Below, in pieces: positions 47,701 through 58,513 of a stretch of 64,000 bases of DNA. Position numbers and translations under genes: made by a program. How positions within the stretch are numbered: position 1 is the first letter of the stretch; each line of letters begins with the position of its first letter. Origin of the DNA: Aphrophora alni (Eukaryota; Arthropoda; Insecta; Hemiptera; Aphrophoridae); assembly GCA_963513935.1 (NCBI GenBank), contig OY740772.1, positions 14,726,098 to 14,790,097 of the forward strand, in the 5' to 3' direction. A model generated the notes under the pieces. That model ran no database searches. It was not told the DNA's origin and was given only the letters and a program-made list of their open reading frames with translations.

Positions 47701-49860
47701 AAAAAAATATACAGATTCGAGCAATTACCGTGTAATTTTTTGTATTCTGGCCGCTGTGTTCTGTCTTAAGTAATTGATCTCATATGTTATTGTATGCAGA
47801 ATGATAGTATTTTGTTGAGTTGGTAATTGATTTGTTTACATGTGTAGTATGCATGCACATTACTTATTGTGTCACTTGCCTATTTATTAGATTGTGTCAA
47901 TACGCTTTTTGTTTACACTAATCACAACTACTACACACTACAAGTCGTAATATATATACATATATTAAAATTAAGAATCGTTTGGATAATTATTTCTCTC
48001 TGAAATACTACCTTTTAGACATCGGAGATTAAAAAAAAATTCCAAAAAATTCATAACATTACATCTGATATGGAGAAGGCAGATACTCCCTTAATCCAAA
48101 GAAGGAATGATGCCTATCGTACGTGAAAATGCTCTACAGCCCTAGTGCGTGGACCAATTTAATCAAATTTGGTATGTTATCATATTTTGATCATATCTCG
48201 GTAAATTAAAACTTTTTTTTCTATAACTTGAATTTTACTTTTGACTGATGAATAACAAAGTGACACTTTTGTTGATGATTAGTTTTGGTTCTTTTTTATT
48301 TGATTGGGGAATGGGCAAGTGACAAACATTTTGCTGCTTTCCACTAATTTTTTTGTACCTGTTGTATGTAACATTTCAAATAATTTCCCTAAGGGTTTAC
48401 GTTCCTCGTTAAGGCCTATATTTTTAATTTAATGAGATGTTCAATAACACTGAACTACAACCATTTGGCTTAACTACATGGTGGTTATTTGGTTTTTCAT
48501 CGGGGTACACATAAACTAATTTGGCTTTAAATGTAGTTTGCTGTTTTTAAAAACATAGTATCACCCACTCAGTTTTTGGACCAACACTATTTAAAAAATA
48601 TAATCTTTTCAAAAACTGTGTTTTTAAACCATTTTTTAGAAGAACAACAATAATTTATAGTGGAGAATGTCAAGAGTGCAAAATTGTTCATTATAAAATT
48701 ACAATCTAGTCATTGAGTGTAAAACGGATTTTATTTTTTAAGAAAATTTACAAGAATGACTAAACATAATGTTTTTCAGAAATTTACTGAAATAATTCTT
48801 TTTCAATGAAATAAAATGTACAAATTACTGAAGTGAATTTTTTATAACATTTCCTTTGAAGGGAGACAATATTTTGTTTGCTTCATTATTATCATAACAT
48901 CTTTTCTATACAGTATTTATATAAACAAGTATTTTTTAATGAGTTTTGGTAATTTTCTAGTTGAAAAGTGGCCAAAAAAATAGTATCCCTACTCTCATAA
49001 CGGGTCCAAAACTTACTAGATTGTAATGTAACTCATCTCAATTTTAGGTATTTTGCAACAACATTTAGCTCTCTTGACATTCTACTCTAAAATTGCATTG
49101 GCAATGAATTAATTTACAAAAACTATAACAGAACGAGTTTTTGGTAAAATAGCACTATTTTATCTAATCTAATTAGCCTTATAACTGTACTATGCACCAC
49201 AAATCAAGTCCATTGGGTACAATATGAGAGGAAGAGTAGTGTGAGGTTATCAATCGAACACCTATCTGCACAAGGCTACTGTCATCTTGCAATGTTAATA
49301 GAGTTACGTAAATAAATAGTTTTATTATGTGTGTAGATTTTATGGGTTAAGCGATAATTTTCTGCTTTAAACATTTTTTGCCTTAATGGTAATAATTATT
49401 CCCCCTGTAATAAGAGTAATAACCCAGTACAAAGATAAATATTGGTTTTTAGTTGAAGTTTCTTGTAATTTAAAGGGGAAAGCTTTCTATTACATTATTT
49501 ATTTAGTTGGAAAAATATTGTTTTCGTTGAGAAATTTTTAATTATTTGTTTACAAGGAAAGAAATTAGTTATGGATATATTAAAAAAAAAATTGTTCGTT
49601 AAATTATGCTGCTTCCAGTTATGGTGAAAATTAAATACAGTATATATGGTTTTTTTTCGAGTGTCTTAAATGAACGTAAAGAAACGCAGTGTCAAGCGCT
49701 GTCACGGCGGAAAACTAGGGGACAAACCTGCATGGTTTCTTCAAGCTCAGACTGTCTACTGGCTCCTTCCTCAATGAACTAGACTCTTGATAGGAATGTA
49801 TAGGCCTGTAGTCATCGTAACAGAGTAGCGTACATTATTATATCACTCTCTCTCTCACTT
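44770..49860. other. Intergenic stretch without recognised gene
   Basis: AT-rich and noncoding. Poly(T) of about 26 at 45868-45893. Two similar stretches (45852-45960 and 47601-47710), both starting with an AATTTTGTTGAAATGTTTT block, suggest a local repeat. An inverted relative of family B lies at 48080-48330. Confidence 0.55.
48080..48330 (-). repeat. Dispersed repeat family B, copy 5 (inverted, partial)
   Basis: The minus strand shows the same TCACTTGCCCATTCCCCAAT, AAATAAAAAAGAACCAAAAC and GTCAAAAGTAAAATTCAAG pattern as the plus-strand copies. Diverged. Confidence 0.45.
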
Positions 49861-50029
49861 CAGTTTAAACTTGACATTATGATACTAACAATAATCAGTA
49901 CTTCAAATTTGCAGTCATTATCATTCAGAAAAACCATTGCGGTCATTATCACCTTCACAAAATTGAGCATGAAGGTGCTCCATCTTTATACAGACAAATT
50001 AACAAAGAAAATTAAACAACAACATAAGA

Positions 50030-50220
50030 TGTTACAAGGCTGTAAAATGGCCCTGGCACGAGTTAACAATTAAAAAATATGTAAAATACAATTAACAATG
50101 ATAAAAACAAATATTACAGGGCTGTAAAAGCACCCTGTAATGAATTACGAAGAATTAAATTTAAAAAGAAAACTAAACGTAATATTACATAGTTGTAAAA
50201 TGACTCTGCAATAATATACT
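50030..50220 (-). repeat. Imperfect tandem repeats in the LINE 3' UTR
   Basis: Three units of about 75-80 bp, each containing a GCTGTAAAA- or TTGTAAAATG-type core, at 50031, 50113 and 50184. Such 3' UTR repeats are common in insect LINEs. Confidence 0.6.
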
Positions 50221-50635
50221 AGATTTTATCAATAATTTTCAGACAATGCAAAAATGACAAAGATCTGAGCATTATCCCCCAACATCGCCTGAATGGAATT
50301 GGGAAGGGCATACTATATTTTACATACATCTCTCAAAGCAATACAGTCAATAAGGATGTGCTTAATTGACAACACACCTTGACAAAATGGGCATTGTGGC
50401 GGATTCCCCTATTCCATCAGAAATCCATGACTGATCATGGAATGACCGATACGAACACAGGTAACCACGACTTACTCTCGACGACTGGCACCTATGGATG
50501 GACAGTATCTTTAACTTCCCTTAACTTATTGGACTCTGTATTTGTCCACTCTTCTTCCCATTGCCTATGCAAAATAATTTTAACTGTTGATACAAAATCA
50601 CATACCAAAACAAGATGTGTGACTTTGCCGCTTCA

Positions 50636-50860
50636 TCAGCTTTGTATTTCCTGAAATTCCGCAATGCCAAGGTATCCAGCAAAATGATACTCCGACATCC
50701 CGTTGCTGAAGTCTGTGCATGGAACACAGAATATCTTCACCAAGGGATTTTTAGAATACATATCCTGGATAGCTTGTAAAGCACTTTTAGAATCTGAACA
50801 CAAAATATAGTGACGGAAACCAGATGGAACGGTATTAAGGCCTTTCAAAATAGTATAGAG
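50636..50860 (-). pseudogene. LINE RNase H domain fragment
   Basis: Encodes LCSDSKSALQAIQDMYSKN, the second catalytic Asp region of RNase H (SDSKSAL), then AGYLGIAEFQEIQ in place of the usual PGHxGIxGNExAD block. Part of the 50030-53085 element. Confidence 0.75.
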
Positions 50861-52509
50861 TTCGGGAGAAAATACACTATAAGATGAGAGTAATTGTTCT
50901 AATGCCGAATGGGGCAGTATAATTTTGACAACATTTATATCTATCAGCCAAGGGATTTTTAAATACTATGTCGTAAACCGGATGATATGGTTTGGAGGGC
51001 AGACTACAAATATATGTTATTTGTAGTTGCTGTCTTCATCAAGTAAGAGATGGCTCACCATTTAAGCTAGAAACTGGCTCAAACGAAATGTTCCAGAAAC
51101 AATGAGCAGTGCAGAGTTTTGTATCGAATCAAGCTTCTTAATGGCTGATGGTCTTGCAGATGAGTACACTATGAGCCATAATCAATCCGCGATCGAACAA
51201 CAGCACGGTAAAAATGTAGCATACAGGTTCTATCAGTCCCCACCGAGAACCGCTGAGAACATGTAACATGTCAAGTACTTTATTGCACTGTGTTTTTAGA
51301 TTAGATAGTGGAATCCAAAAAAGTCTATGATCAAATAATAGGCCTAAAAATATAGCAGTTCAGTAGTTTGAAGTTTTGTTTCGTTAAGAAATAATAAAGG
51401 CTGATGGTTCGGTCTTCGACGACTAAAAGCAAAATATTGTGTTTTGGAAGCAGAGAACTTGACTCTAAAGAAACAAGTTGATTGGCAGATGAACGACACA
51501 GCCTAAAGCCACATTGTTCATTACAAAGCAGCCGGTTACTCTCGAGGTACCAAACAAGGCCGATTGACCATTTTCTCTACTAGCTTGCAGAAACTAGTAA
51601 GAGAAATTGGACGGTAACTTCCTGGCTCAGTTTTTTCTCTACCTGTTTTAGAAGAGGTATTACTATAACCTCCAACCAAGCCTCGGGAAAACATTGCTCC
51701 TCGAATATACGATTGTATATTTTAAGGAGAGTCAGCTTCCCCAAAGTTGGGAGTTGTTTGATCATAGAACTATGCTGTCCAGGCCTGGAATGGAATACCG
51801 TCCTGACGACATTGCAGACTCTAATTCCTGTAATGAAAATGGAGTATTTAATGGCGAATCTTCCGATAGACCTACTGTGAAAGCTATTGCTTCTTTAGAT
51901 ATTTTATACAAAACAAAAGCATTGCTGTAAGCAGTATTTGAAGAAAATTTAGCGAATGTGGGTCTAAAACATTAGTAATTCCGTAGTTATTTGTAGTTAA
52001 AGATCCACCTCACTGCTTAAGGTCCAAAGAGGGAGGAGGACCACAAACAGAACGTAACTTCTTTGACACTGTTGACGTGGGTATGGTTCTGATATTGTGC
52101 CAATGTACTGGGCCCATGATTCCTTTCTACTCTGCCAAAACACTCGACGTGCTTTGGCTTGTAGAAATTTTTACCTTTCGAGGTTTTCACAAGTAGGTCT
52201 GGAATTAAACTTCCTTAGCGCTTTACGACATAAACAGAGAGTGTCACTACATTCGTCGTTCCACTACGGAACTGGTGGACGTAATGGTCTCATCAATGTT
52301 TTCGGAACGTTGTTGTCCGCTGCTGTAAGGAGTGCTTCCATACACTGGAACGTTATTATAAATAGGTGATACAAATTCACTAGTGAAACTTTCCCATTTT
52401 CTTTGCGCAAAATACATCTGGGAAGACGATCATTACAGTACGAGAAGTCAGAAAATGCAAGCTTCACAGGAGCATGATCACTATTATAAGTGTCAGATAA
52501 AAAGGACCA

Positions 52510-53062
52510 CTAAAATTTAGTGGCAAGACTAGGGCTACAAAATGACAAGTCGACAGTTGTCCAACCACATGTAGAAGCTGCCAGATGAGTTGGTGAACTG
52601 TCATTGAGCAGAATCAAATCTAAATTGTATCGAATCTGGCGCCAATATGGCTCCCTCTGGGGCTGCAGGTGTTTGATCCCCAAGTATAGTGGTGAGCAAT
52701 AAAATCGCCCACCAAATGAAATGGGGCAGACAACTGAACACCTGTAATTAGGTGGCCGATACAAACAAGAAATTGTGATTTTGTATGGAGTAGTTATTGC
52801 TACTGCTTGCAATGAAGTCCTAAGTTTCACAGATGTACCACAGATAGAGTTGTAGGCAAGTATTGCTACTCCACCCTTAGCTCTGTCTGTAGAGTGACAT
52901 AGTCTTTTCTAAAAAACTGAAAACCCCCTCACAATAAAGGGTTTGATGGAGGTGAGTCTCTTGTAGGCAAATGACTAAAGAGGATGTATCACGTACAAGA
53001 ACCTTAAGATCTTCGATGTGACTTCTCACGCTGTTAATGTTCCATTGTATCAAACTATTCAA
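52510..53062 (-). pseudogene. LINE apurinic-like endonuclease domain, frameshifted
   Basis: Two overlapping minus-strand frames. The first (to 52877) has NINSVR and the catalytic-Glu block LQETHL; the second (52830-52510) has ITISCLYRPPN, DLILLNDSSPTHL and a TVDLSFCS segment (usually SxxDL). One frameshift near 52880 separates them. No ATG precedes NINSVR in frame, so the 5' end is probably truncated. Confidence 0.75.
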
Positions 53063-53195
53063 GTTTAAGTTCCTGGCAATATTTTATGATGAAAATATAA
53101 ATAATAATAATAATGGGTTCGATAAAAAAAAGCGTTTGGACCCGTATCATTCTTACCACCTGCCTGACTTGAAAAACCATCAGGTGGTTTAATTT

Positions 53196-54461
53196 TGTAA
53201 CAATTTAAAAATGTGAGGTTAAGTTATTTATTTATTGTTATTAATTTATTAATTTGCTCGACTTAAGGGCGCCAGATGTGTTAACATCAATTTTGAAAAA
53301 GGAAAAGAAGTTAATTTTCGTTATTAAATTTTCTCAGGGGTGAGTCCTTTTATTAGTGTACTTCACAGTGATATTTGGTATTCAAATGAGAACACTTTGA
53401 CTGAAATGTTAACAAAAACATTTATTAAACAGTAGAAAGAAAAAGCACATTACATCAATATTGAAATAAATCATATAAATCACTTATGTTATACATCCTA
53501 CTATCAGATATCGTTATTTCCTTTTAAGAAGGTTTTAATTTTAAACAAAGATCTTGAATTTACTTTTTTTTTAGTTGCAACTGAAGAATTATTTATAGAG
53601 CTTAACAGATTGAATTTATCTGTTCTCTAATTGAATCTACATTACTTTAAAAGGAAAATTATGTCAATCGTTATCTATTATTCTTTTACATAAAAATAAA
53701 AAAACATAATTATTTGTAAATTTTAAATTTACAAAAACCAAAAAATCAAATCTAATAAATTCTATACAAATAACAATTTGAAATTTAAGTATTGAATAAT
53801 ACAGAGTTACCAGTCCGTTGTATTAAAACACATCACTCCATTTCTTTGTCCAAAGCACATGGCTTTCTTACGATGGTGTTCCTGGAGAGTAACGTCCCTC
53901 AAAGTCATTTTAATCGCAGAACTCAAATGTTAGTGTTAAGAATGTCTGTTAACTTATTAGTCCATATTACACTTTATAATTGTTCATCATCCACCCGTGT
54001 TCGTTACTACACGCAAAATTGTCTATTGTCTTTTTTATGTAACACGCTATCCGTACTCAACACTTCTAATAGTCAGTTCTACTTCAAAATTAATACGATT
54101 TATCATACTCGTCTACATTGTTCAAATAACTACTTAAAACTGTCTGTATGACACACTTTATCAGTCCCAATACCCAACTAAAGCATTCTGAAAGCACGTC
54201 CATTGTTTCTCAGCACTTAACTCAGACACAACCATCACCTATGAGCTTCCAACTAAGACTGACTATTTGCCATGAGGCCAAAATCCTACATTGAGAGGCG
54301 TTACTTCCGTTGCTGTTCGCACATTATAACACACTCCCGTAAAACACAAATAATTTACATATCATAACAATTAAACTAAATTATATTAAAATTAAACATG
54401 GTAATTTATACTGTTGTCTTGAAAATCCATTTTGTTCCTATAAATGAATTTACTAAATACA
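53196..54461 (-). mobile_element. LTR 1 (minus orientation)
   Basis: On the minus strand it begins TGTATTTAGTAAATTC and ends TTGTTACA, so it has TG...CA termini over 1266 bp. An AATAAA signal lies near its 3' third (about 53420). LTR 2 is its near-exact inverse; LTR 3 is a diverged relative. The open frame across 53792-54151 appears in mirrored position in LTR 2 and is not taken as a gene. Confidence 0.75.
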
Positions 54462-54538
54462 ATGTGAAAAATCAAAATTTATAATAGGTTTAAAATCCGC
54501 GGGTGCATGAACTGAGACAGGATGTCTGGATCATGAAT
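54462..54538. other. Spacer between inverted LTRs 1 and 2
   Basis: Seventy-seven bases with a short GC-rich part (CCGCGGGTGCATGAACTGAG). No polypurine tract or gene. It forms the loop of the long inverted repeat. Confidence 0.7.
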
Positions 54539-55804
54539 TATATTTAGTAAATTCATTTATAGGAACAAAATGGATTTTCAAGACAACAGTATAAATTACC
54601 ATGTTTAATTTTAATATAATTTAGTTTAATTGTTATGATATGTAAATTATTTGTGTTTTACGGGAGTGTGTTATAATGTGCGAACAGCAACGGAAGTAAC
54701 GTCTCTCAATGTAGGATTTTGGCCTCATGGCAAATAGTCAGTCTTAGTTGGAAGCTCATAGGTGATGGTTGTGTCTGAGTTAAGTGCTGAGAAACAATGG
54801 ACGTGCTTTCAGAATGCTTTAGTTGGGTATTGGGACTGATAAAGTGTGTCATACAGACAGTTTTAAGTAGTTATTTGAACAATGTAGACGAGTATGATAA
54901 ATCGTATTAATTTTGAAGTAGAACTGACTATTAGAAGTGTTGAGTACGGATAGCGTGTTACATAAAAAAGACAATAGACAATTTTGCGTGTAGTAACGAA
55001 CACGGGTGGATGATGAACAATTATAAAGTGTAATATGGACTAATAAGTTAACAGACATTCTTAACACTAACATTTGAGTTCTGCGATTAAAATGACTTTG
55101 AGGGACGTTACTCTCCAGGAACACCATCGTAAGAAAGCCATGTGCTTTGGACAAAGAAATGGAGTGATGTGTTTTAATACAACGGACTGGTAACTCTGTA
55201 TTATTCAATACTTAAATTTCAAATTGTTATTTGTATAGAATTTATTAGATTTGATTTTTTGGTTTTTGTAAATTTAAAATTTACAAATAATTATGTTTTT
55301 TTATTTTTATGTAAAAGAATAATAGATAACGATTGACATAATTTTCCTTTTAAAGTAATGTAGATTCAATTAGAGAACAGATAAATTCAATCTGTTAAGC
55401 TCTATAAATAATTCTTCAGTTGCAACTAAAAAAAAAGTAAATTCAAGATCTTTGTTTAAAATTAAAACCTTCTTAAAAGGAAATAACGATATCTGATAGT
55501 AGGATGTATAACATAAGTGATTTATATGATTTATTTCAATATTGATGTAATGTGCTTTTTCTTTCTACTGTTTAATAAATGTTTTTGTTAACATTTCAGT
55601 CAAAGTGTTCTCATTTGAATACCAAATATCACTGTGAAGTACACTAATAAAAGGACTCACCCCTGAGAAAATTTAATAACGAAAATTAACTTCTTTTCCT
55701 TTTTCAAAATTGATGTTAACACATCTGGCGCCCTTAAGTCGAGCAAATTAATAAATTAATAACAATAAATAAATAACTTAACCTCACATTTTTAAATTGT
55801 TACA
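54539..55804 (+). mobile_element. LTR 2 (plus orientation), near-exact inverse of LTR 1
   Basis: Its coordinates mirror LTR 1 exactly (53196 and 55804, 54461 and 54539, each pair summing to 109000), so no net insertion or deletion separates them. One difference seen by eye is the G/A in GAGAGGCG versus GAGAGACG; another is at the start (TG changed to TA). It ends TTGTTACA directly before the shared primer-site palindrome. Confidence 0.78.
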
Positions 55805-55810
55805 AATGGC

Positions 55811-55828
55811 GCCCCACGTTGGGCGCCA
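55811..55828 (-). other. Primer-binding site matching the 3' end of tRNA-Lys(CUU)
   Basis: On the minus strand it reads TGGCGCCCAACGTGGGGC, the exact complement of the 18 nt at the 3' end of insect tRNA-Lys(CUU) including CCA (from my knowledge of that tRNA). It lies two bases (AA) from the end of LTR 3. Extended to 55807-55828, it is a near-perfect palindrome that also faces the end of LTR 2. Confidence 0.8.
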
Positions 55829-55830
55829 TT

Positions 55831-57157
55831 TGTAATAATTTAAATATGACTGAAGTTAATTATTTATTTGTTATTAATTTGCTCGACTTAAGGGCGCCAG
55901 ATGTGTTAACATCAATTTAGAAAAAAAATGAATTTAAATATTTAAATCTTCTCAGGGGTGAGTCCTTTTATTAGTGTACTTCACAGTGATATTTGGTATT
56001 CAAATGAGAACACTTTGACTGAAATGTTAACAAAAAACATTTATTAAACAGTAGAAAGAAAAAAAACAAGATTAACATCAATATTGAAATAAATCATATA
56101 AATCACTTATGTTATACATCCTACTATCAGATATCGTTATTTCCTTTTAAGAAGGTTTTAATTTTAAACAAAGATCTTGAATTTACTTTTTTTTTAGTTG
56201 CAACTGAAGAATTATTTATAGAGCTTAACAGATTGAATTTATCTGTTCTCTAATTGAATCTACATTACTTTAAAAGGAAAATTATGTCAATCGTTATCTA
56301 TTATTCTTTTACATAAAAATTAAAAAAACATAATTATTTGTAAATTTTAAATTTACAAAAACCAAAAAATCAAATCTAATAAATTCTATACAAATAACAA
56401 TTTGAAATTTAAGTATTGAATAATACAGAGTTACCAGTCCGTTGTCTTAAAACACATCACTCCATTTCTTTGTCCAAACCACATGGCTTTCTTACGATGG
56501 TGTTCCTGGAGAGCAACGTCCCTCAAAGTCATTTTAATCGCAGAACTCAAATGTTAGTGTTAAGAATGTCTGTTAACTTATTAGTCCATATTACACTTTA
56601 TAATTGTTCATCATCCACCCGTGTTCGTTACTACACGCAAAATTGTCTATTGTCTTTTTATGTAACACGCTATCCGTACTAAATACTTCTAATAGTCAGT
56701 TCTACTTCAAAATTAATACGATTTATCATACTCGTCTACATTGTTCAAATAACTATTTAAAACTGTCTGTATGACACACTTTATCAGTCCAAATACCCAA
56801 CTAAAGCATTCTGAAAGCACGTCCCTTGTTTCTAAGCACTTAACTCAGACACAACTATCACCTATGAGCTTCCAACTAAGACTGTCCTAGCAAATCGCCA
56901 CGAGGTCTTATCCTTATAATTGGAAACCGGAGCTATGTACCTCCCGTATTCCGCTGTTTTAATCAGTTCACATACTCCTCATAATTTCGCACAATTTATC
57001 AATTATTTATTATAAAAAACAACACTTTTATCTAATTATATAATACTAAAATAAACACTTGCAATCAACTATACTATACTAATACTAAACATCGTAATTC
57101 ATTATGTTGTTTTGAAAATCCATCTTATTTCCATAAAAGAATTTACCGAAGGCTACA
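55831..57157 (-). mobile_element. LTR 3 (minus orientation, diverged)
   Basis: On the minus strand it starts TGTAGCCTTCGGTAAATTC and ends AATTATTACA, followed by AA and the primer-binding site. Over most of its length it is close to LTR 1 and 2, but 56884-57100 is strongly diverged. A purine run (AAAGGGTGGGAGAAG) lies 13 bases before its start on the minus strand, a possible but poorly placed polypurine tract. Confidence 0.7.
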
Positions 57158-57289
57158 TTTTGTTCAATAGCTTCTCCCACCCTTTGTATTTTTATCTCGC
57201 GCTTTTAACACCCATTACAAACTTTGAATTCTGACTCTAATTTTTCACACTATTACAAACTAATTTTTTACATTATCACAATTTTAGTT

Positions 57290-57560
57290 TTTGAACTCTC
57301 AGGGTCAAGCTCCATAGCAACTTCAACTACTGGAACAACAGGTGTTGAAGGCTTCGGAGACGCCTGAGGTGATTTTGGAGGGGTTTAAAAGAACCAGCTC
57401 CTCCATTATTTTTGGTATTTAGAGATGTGGTTGTTTGGTCTACTGGCCTTGCCTACAGTATTTTGATTTTTTACAAATGATGAAGATTTTGCAAGAACAA
57501 ATACTGATTTTGATTTTTGTTTAATTAGCTGTCCAGTTATCGGTGGAAATTTGAGGTTTT
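57290..57560 (-). pseudogene. Unidentified coding-like stretch on the minus strand
   Basis: Minus-strand frames give KQKSKSVFVLAKSSSFVKNQ and, after frame changes, KSPQASPKPSTPVVPVVEVA. It looks like decayed coding sequence beyond the polypurine-like tract of LTR 3, so it could be LTR-element internal sequence or a host fragment. I do not recognise it. Confidence 0.3.
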
Positions 57561-57562
57561 TC

Positions 57563-57972
57563 TATTGAGTGAAACCTCATTTTAAAGGTCTTTACAAAAT
57601 AAGAATAATGGCGCAAACCAGAGGTCTCTAAGTTCATCCTAGCCAACATAGCGACCAATCGAATTGTGAATGTTAACCTACAAATTCCAGTGGTTTTTAT
57701 TACATTACTAAGTTGGTAAAATGATGTTAAGAGCCTTACCTTGTTTTTTAGCTCATACTAAGTTCTTGAAATGGCTACCATTTACTTTTTGGCAGAAATA
57801 GATTTTGGACACAAAAGCTTGTTGTACATTTCGTAACATTTCCGGTCTAATTATTAACGTAAAATTCACAATTCGATTGGTCGCTATGTTGGGTAGGATG
57901 AACTTAGAGACCTCTGGATTGCGCCATTATTCTTATTTTGAAAATACCTTTAAATTGAGGTATCACTCAATA
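57563..57972. mobile_element. Hairpin MITE with about 120-bp inverted repeats
   Basis: The arms begin TATTGAGTGAAACCTCA and (inverted) TATTGAGTGATACCTCA and share AATAAGAATAATGGCGCAA, CAGAGGTCTCTAAGTTCATC and CATAGCGACCAATCGAATTG. The loop is about 165 bp. No transposase. Confidence 0.8.
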
Positions 57973-58125
57973 GGGGTTGCTATTTAAAATTCTTGACTTA
58001 CCCTCAAACTACCTCATTTTTGGGGTAAGGGTTGAAAATTTTGATACTTCAAAAAACTCCTCCTTTGGTTATCTAAACTTTCCCCAAAGCAAATCTGTCT
58101 ATTTCCATTAATAAAAATAATAACA

Positions 58126-58175
58126 GGGGGGGGGGACTTTATGGACACATGGTATATATATATATATATATAGTT
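58126..58175. repeat. Poly(G) and (TA)n microsatellite
   Basis: A run of G (about 10) at 58126-58136 and (TA)n at 58152-58172. Confidence 0.85.
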
Positions 58176-58513
58176 TAAGACTCCATTCAACTCAACTGCA
58201 CCCTAAAAAGTGGAATGCACTGGTTGGTAACTCCTTAGCAATTCTTTGAAATTATATACATTAAATATGTCCAGGTACTTTGCTCACTTGTGATGATGAC
58301 CATTATAGCTAATATCGCTGTAAATTATAGTCCATAGAGATTTAATGTTACAATTATAAGGAAGTAGGAATACCACCAAGAAACTGAAGTTCAGCCAGAA
58401 ATTATAGTTTTATAGAATTGACTAGATTTATTTTGAATTTTTGAGGAATTTCGGGGTTCAAGTTTATATCTGCCATGAGGATTGATTGTTGGACTGATTT
58501 TATTTAATGAATA

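Larger units (their letters stand above)
50030..53085 (-). mobile_element. Jockey-like non-LTR retrotransposon, decayed, RT core deleted
   Basis: Minus-strand order: an endonuclease start (IQWNINSVRSHIEDLKVLV, LVICLQETHL), GGVAILAYNS, ISCLYRPPN and a DLILLNDSSPTHL block near 52600; a degraded linker; RT start (IYNRIFEEQCFPEAW, RPISLTSFCKLVEKMVN, then CNEQCGFR); a jump directly to the post-catalytic FSASKT-like block; the thumb and connection (VLSGSRWGL, YSSARPSAIKKLDSIQNSAL); RNase H (ILCSDSKSALQAIQDMYSKN); and a CPFCQG...IKHILIDC tail. The YADD block is missing. The 3' UTR has three imperfect repeats. Many frameshifts and stops. Confidence 0.85.

Noticed and set aside
53792..55208. Two identical 119-codon ORFs on opposite strands, and a shorter third copy at 56416
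   Set aside because: They lie at mirrored positions in LTRs 1 and 2, with a frameshifted version in LTR 3, and have no recognisable domain. Repetition of the LTR explains them.
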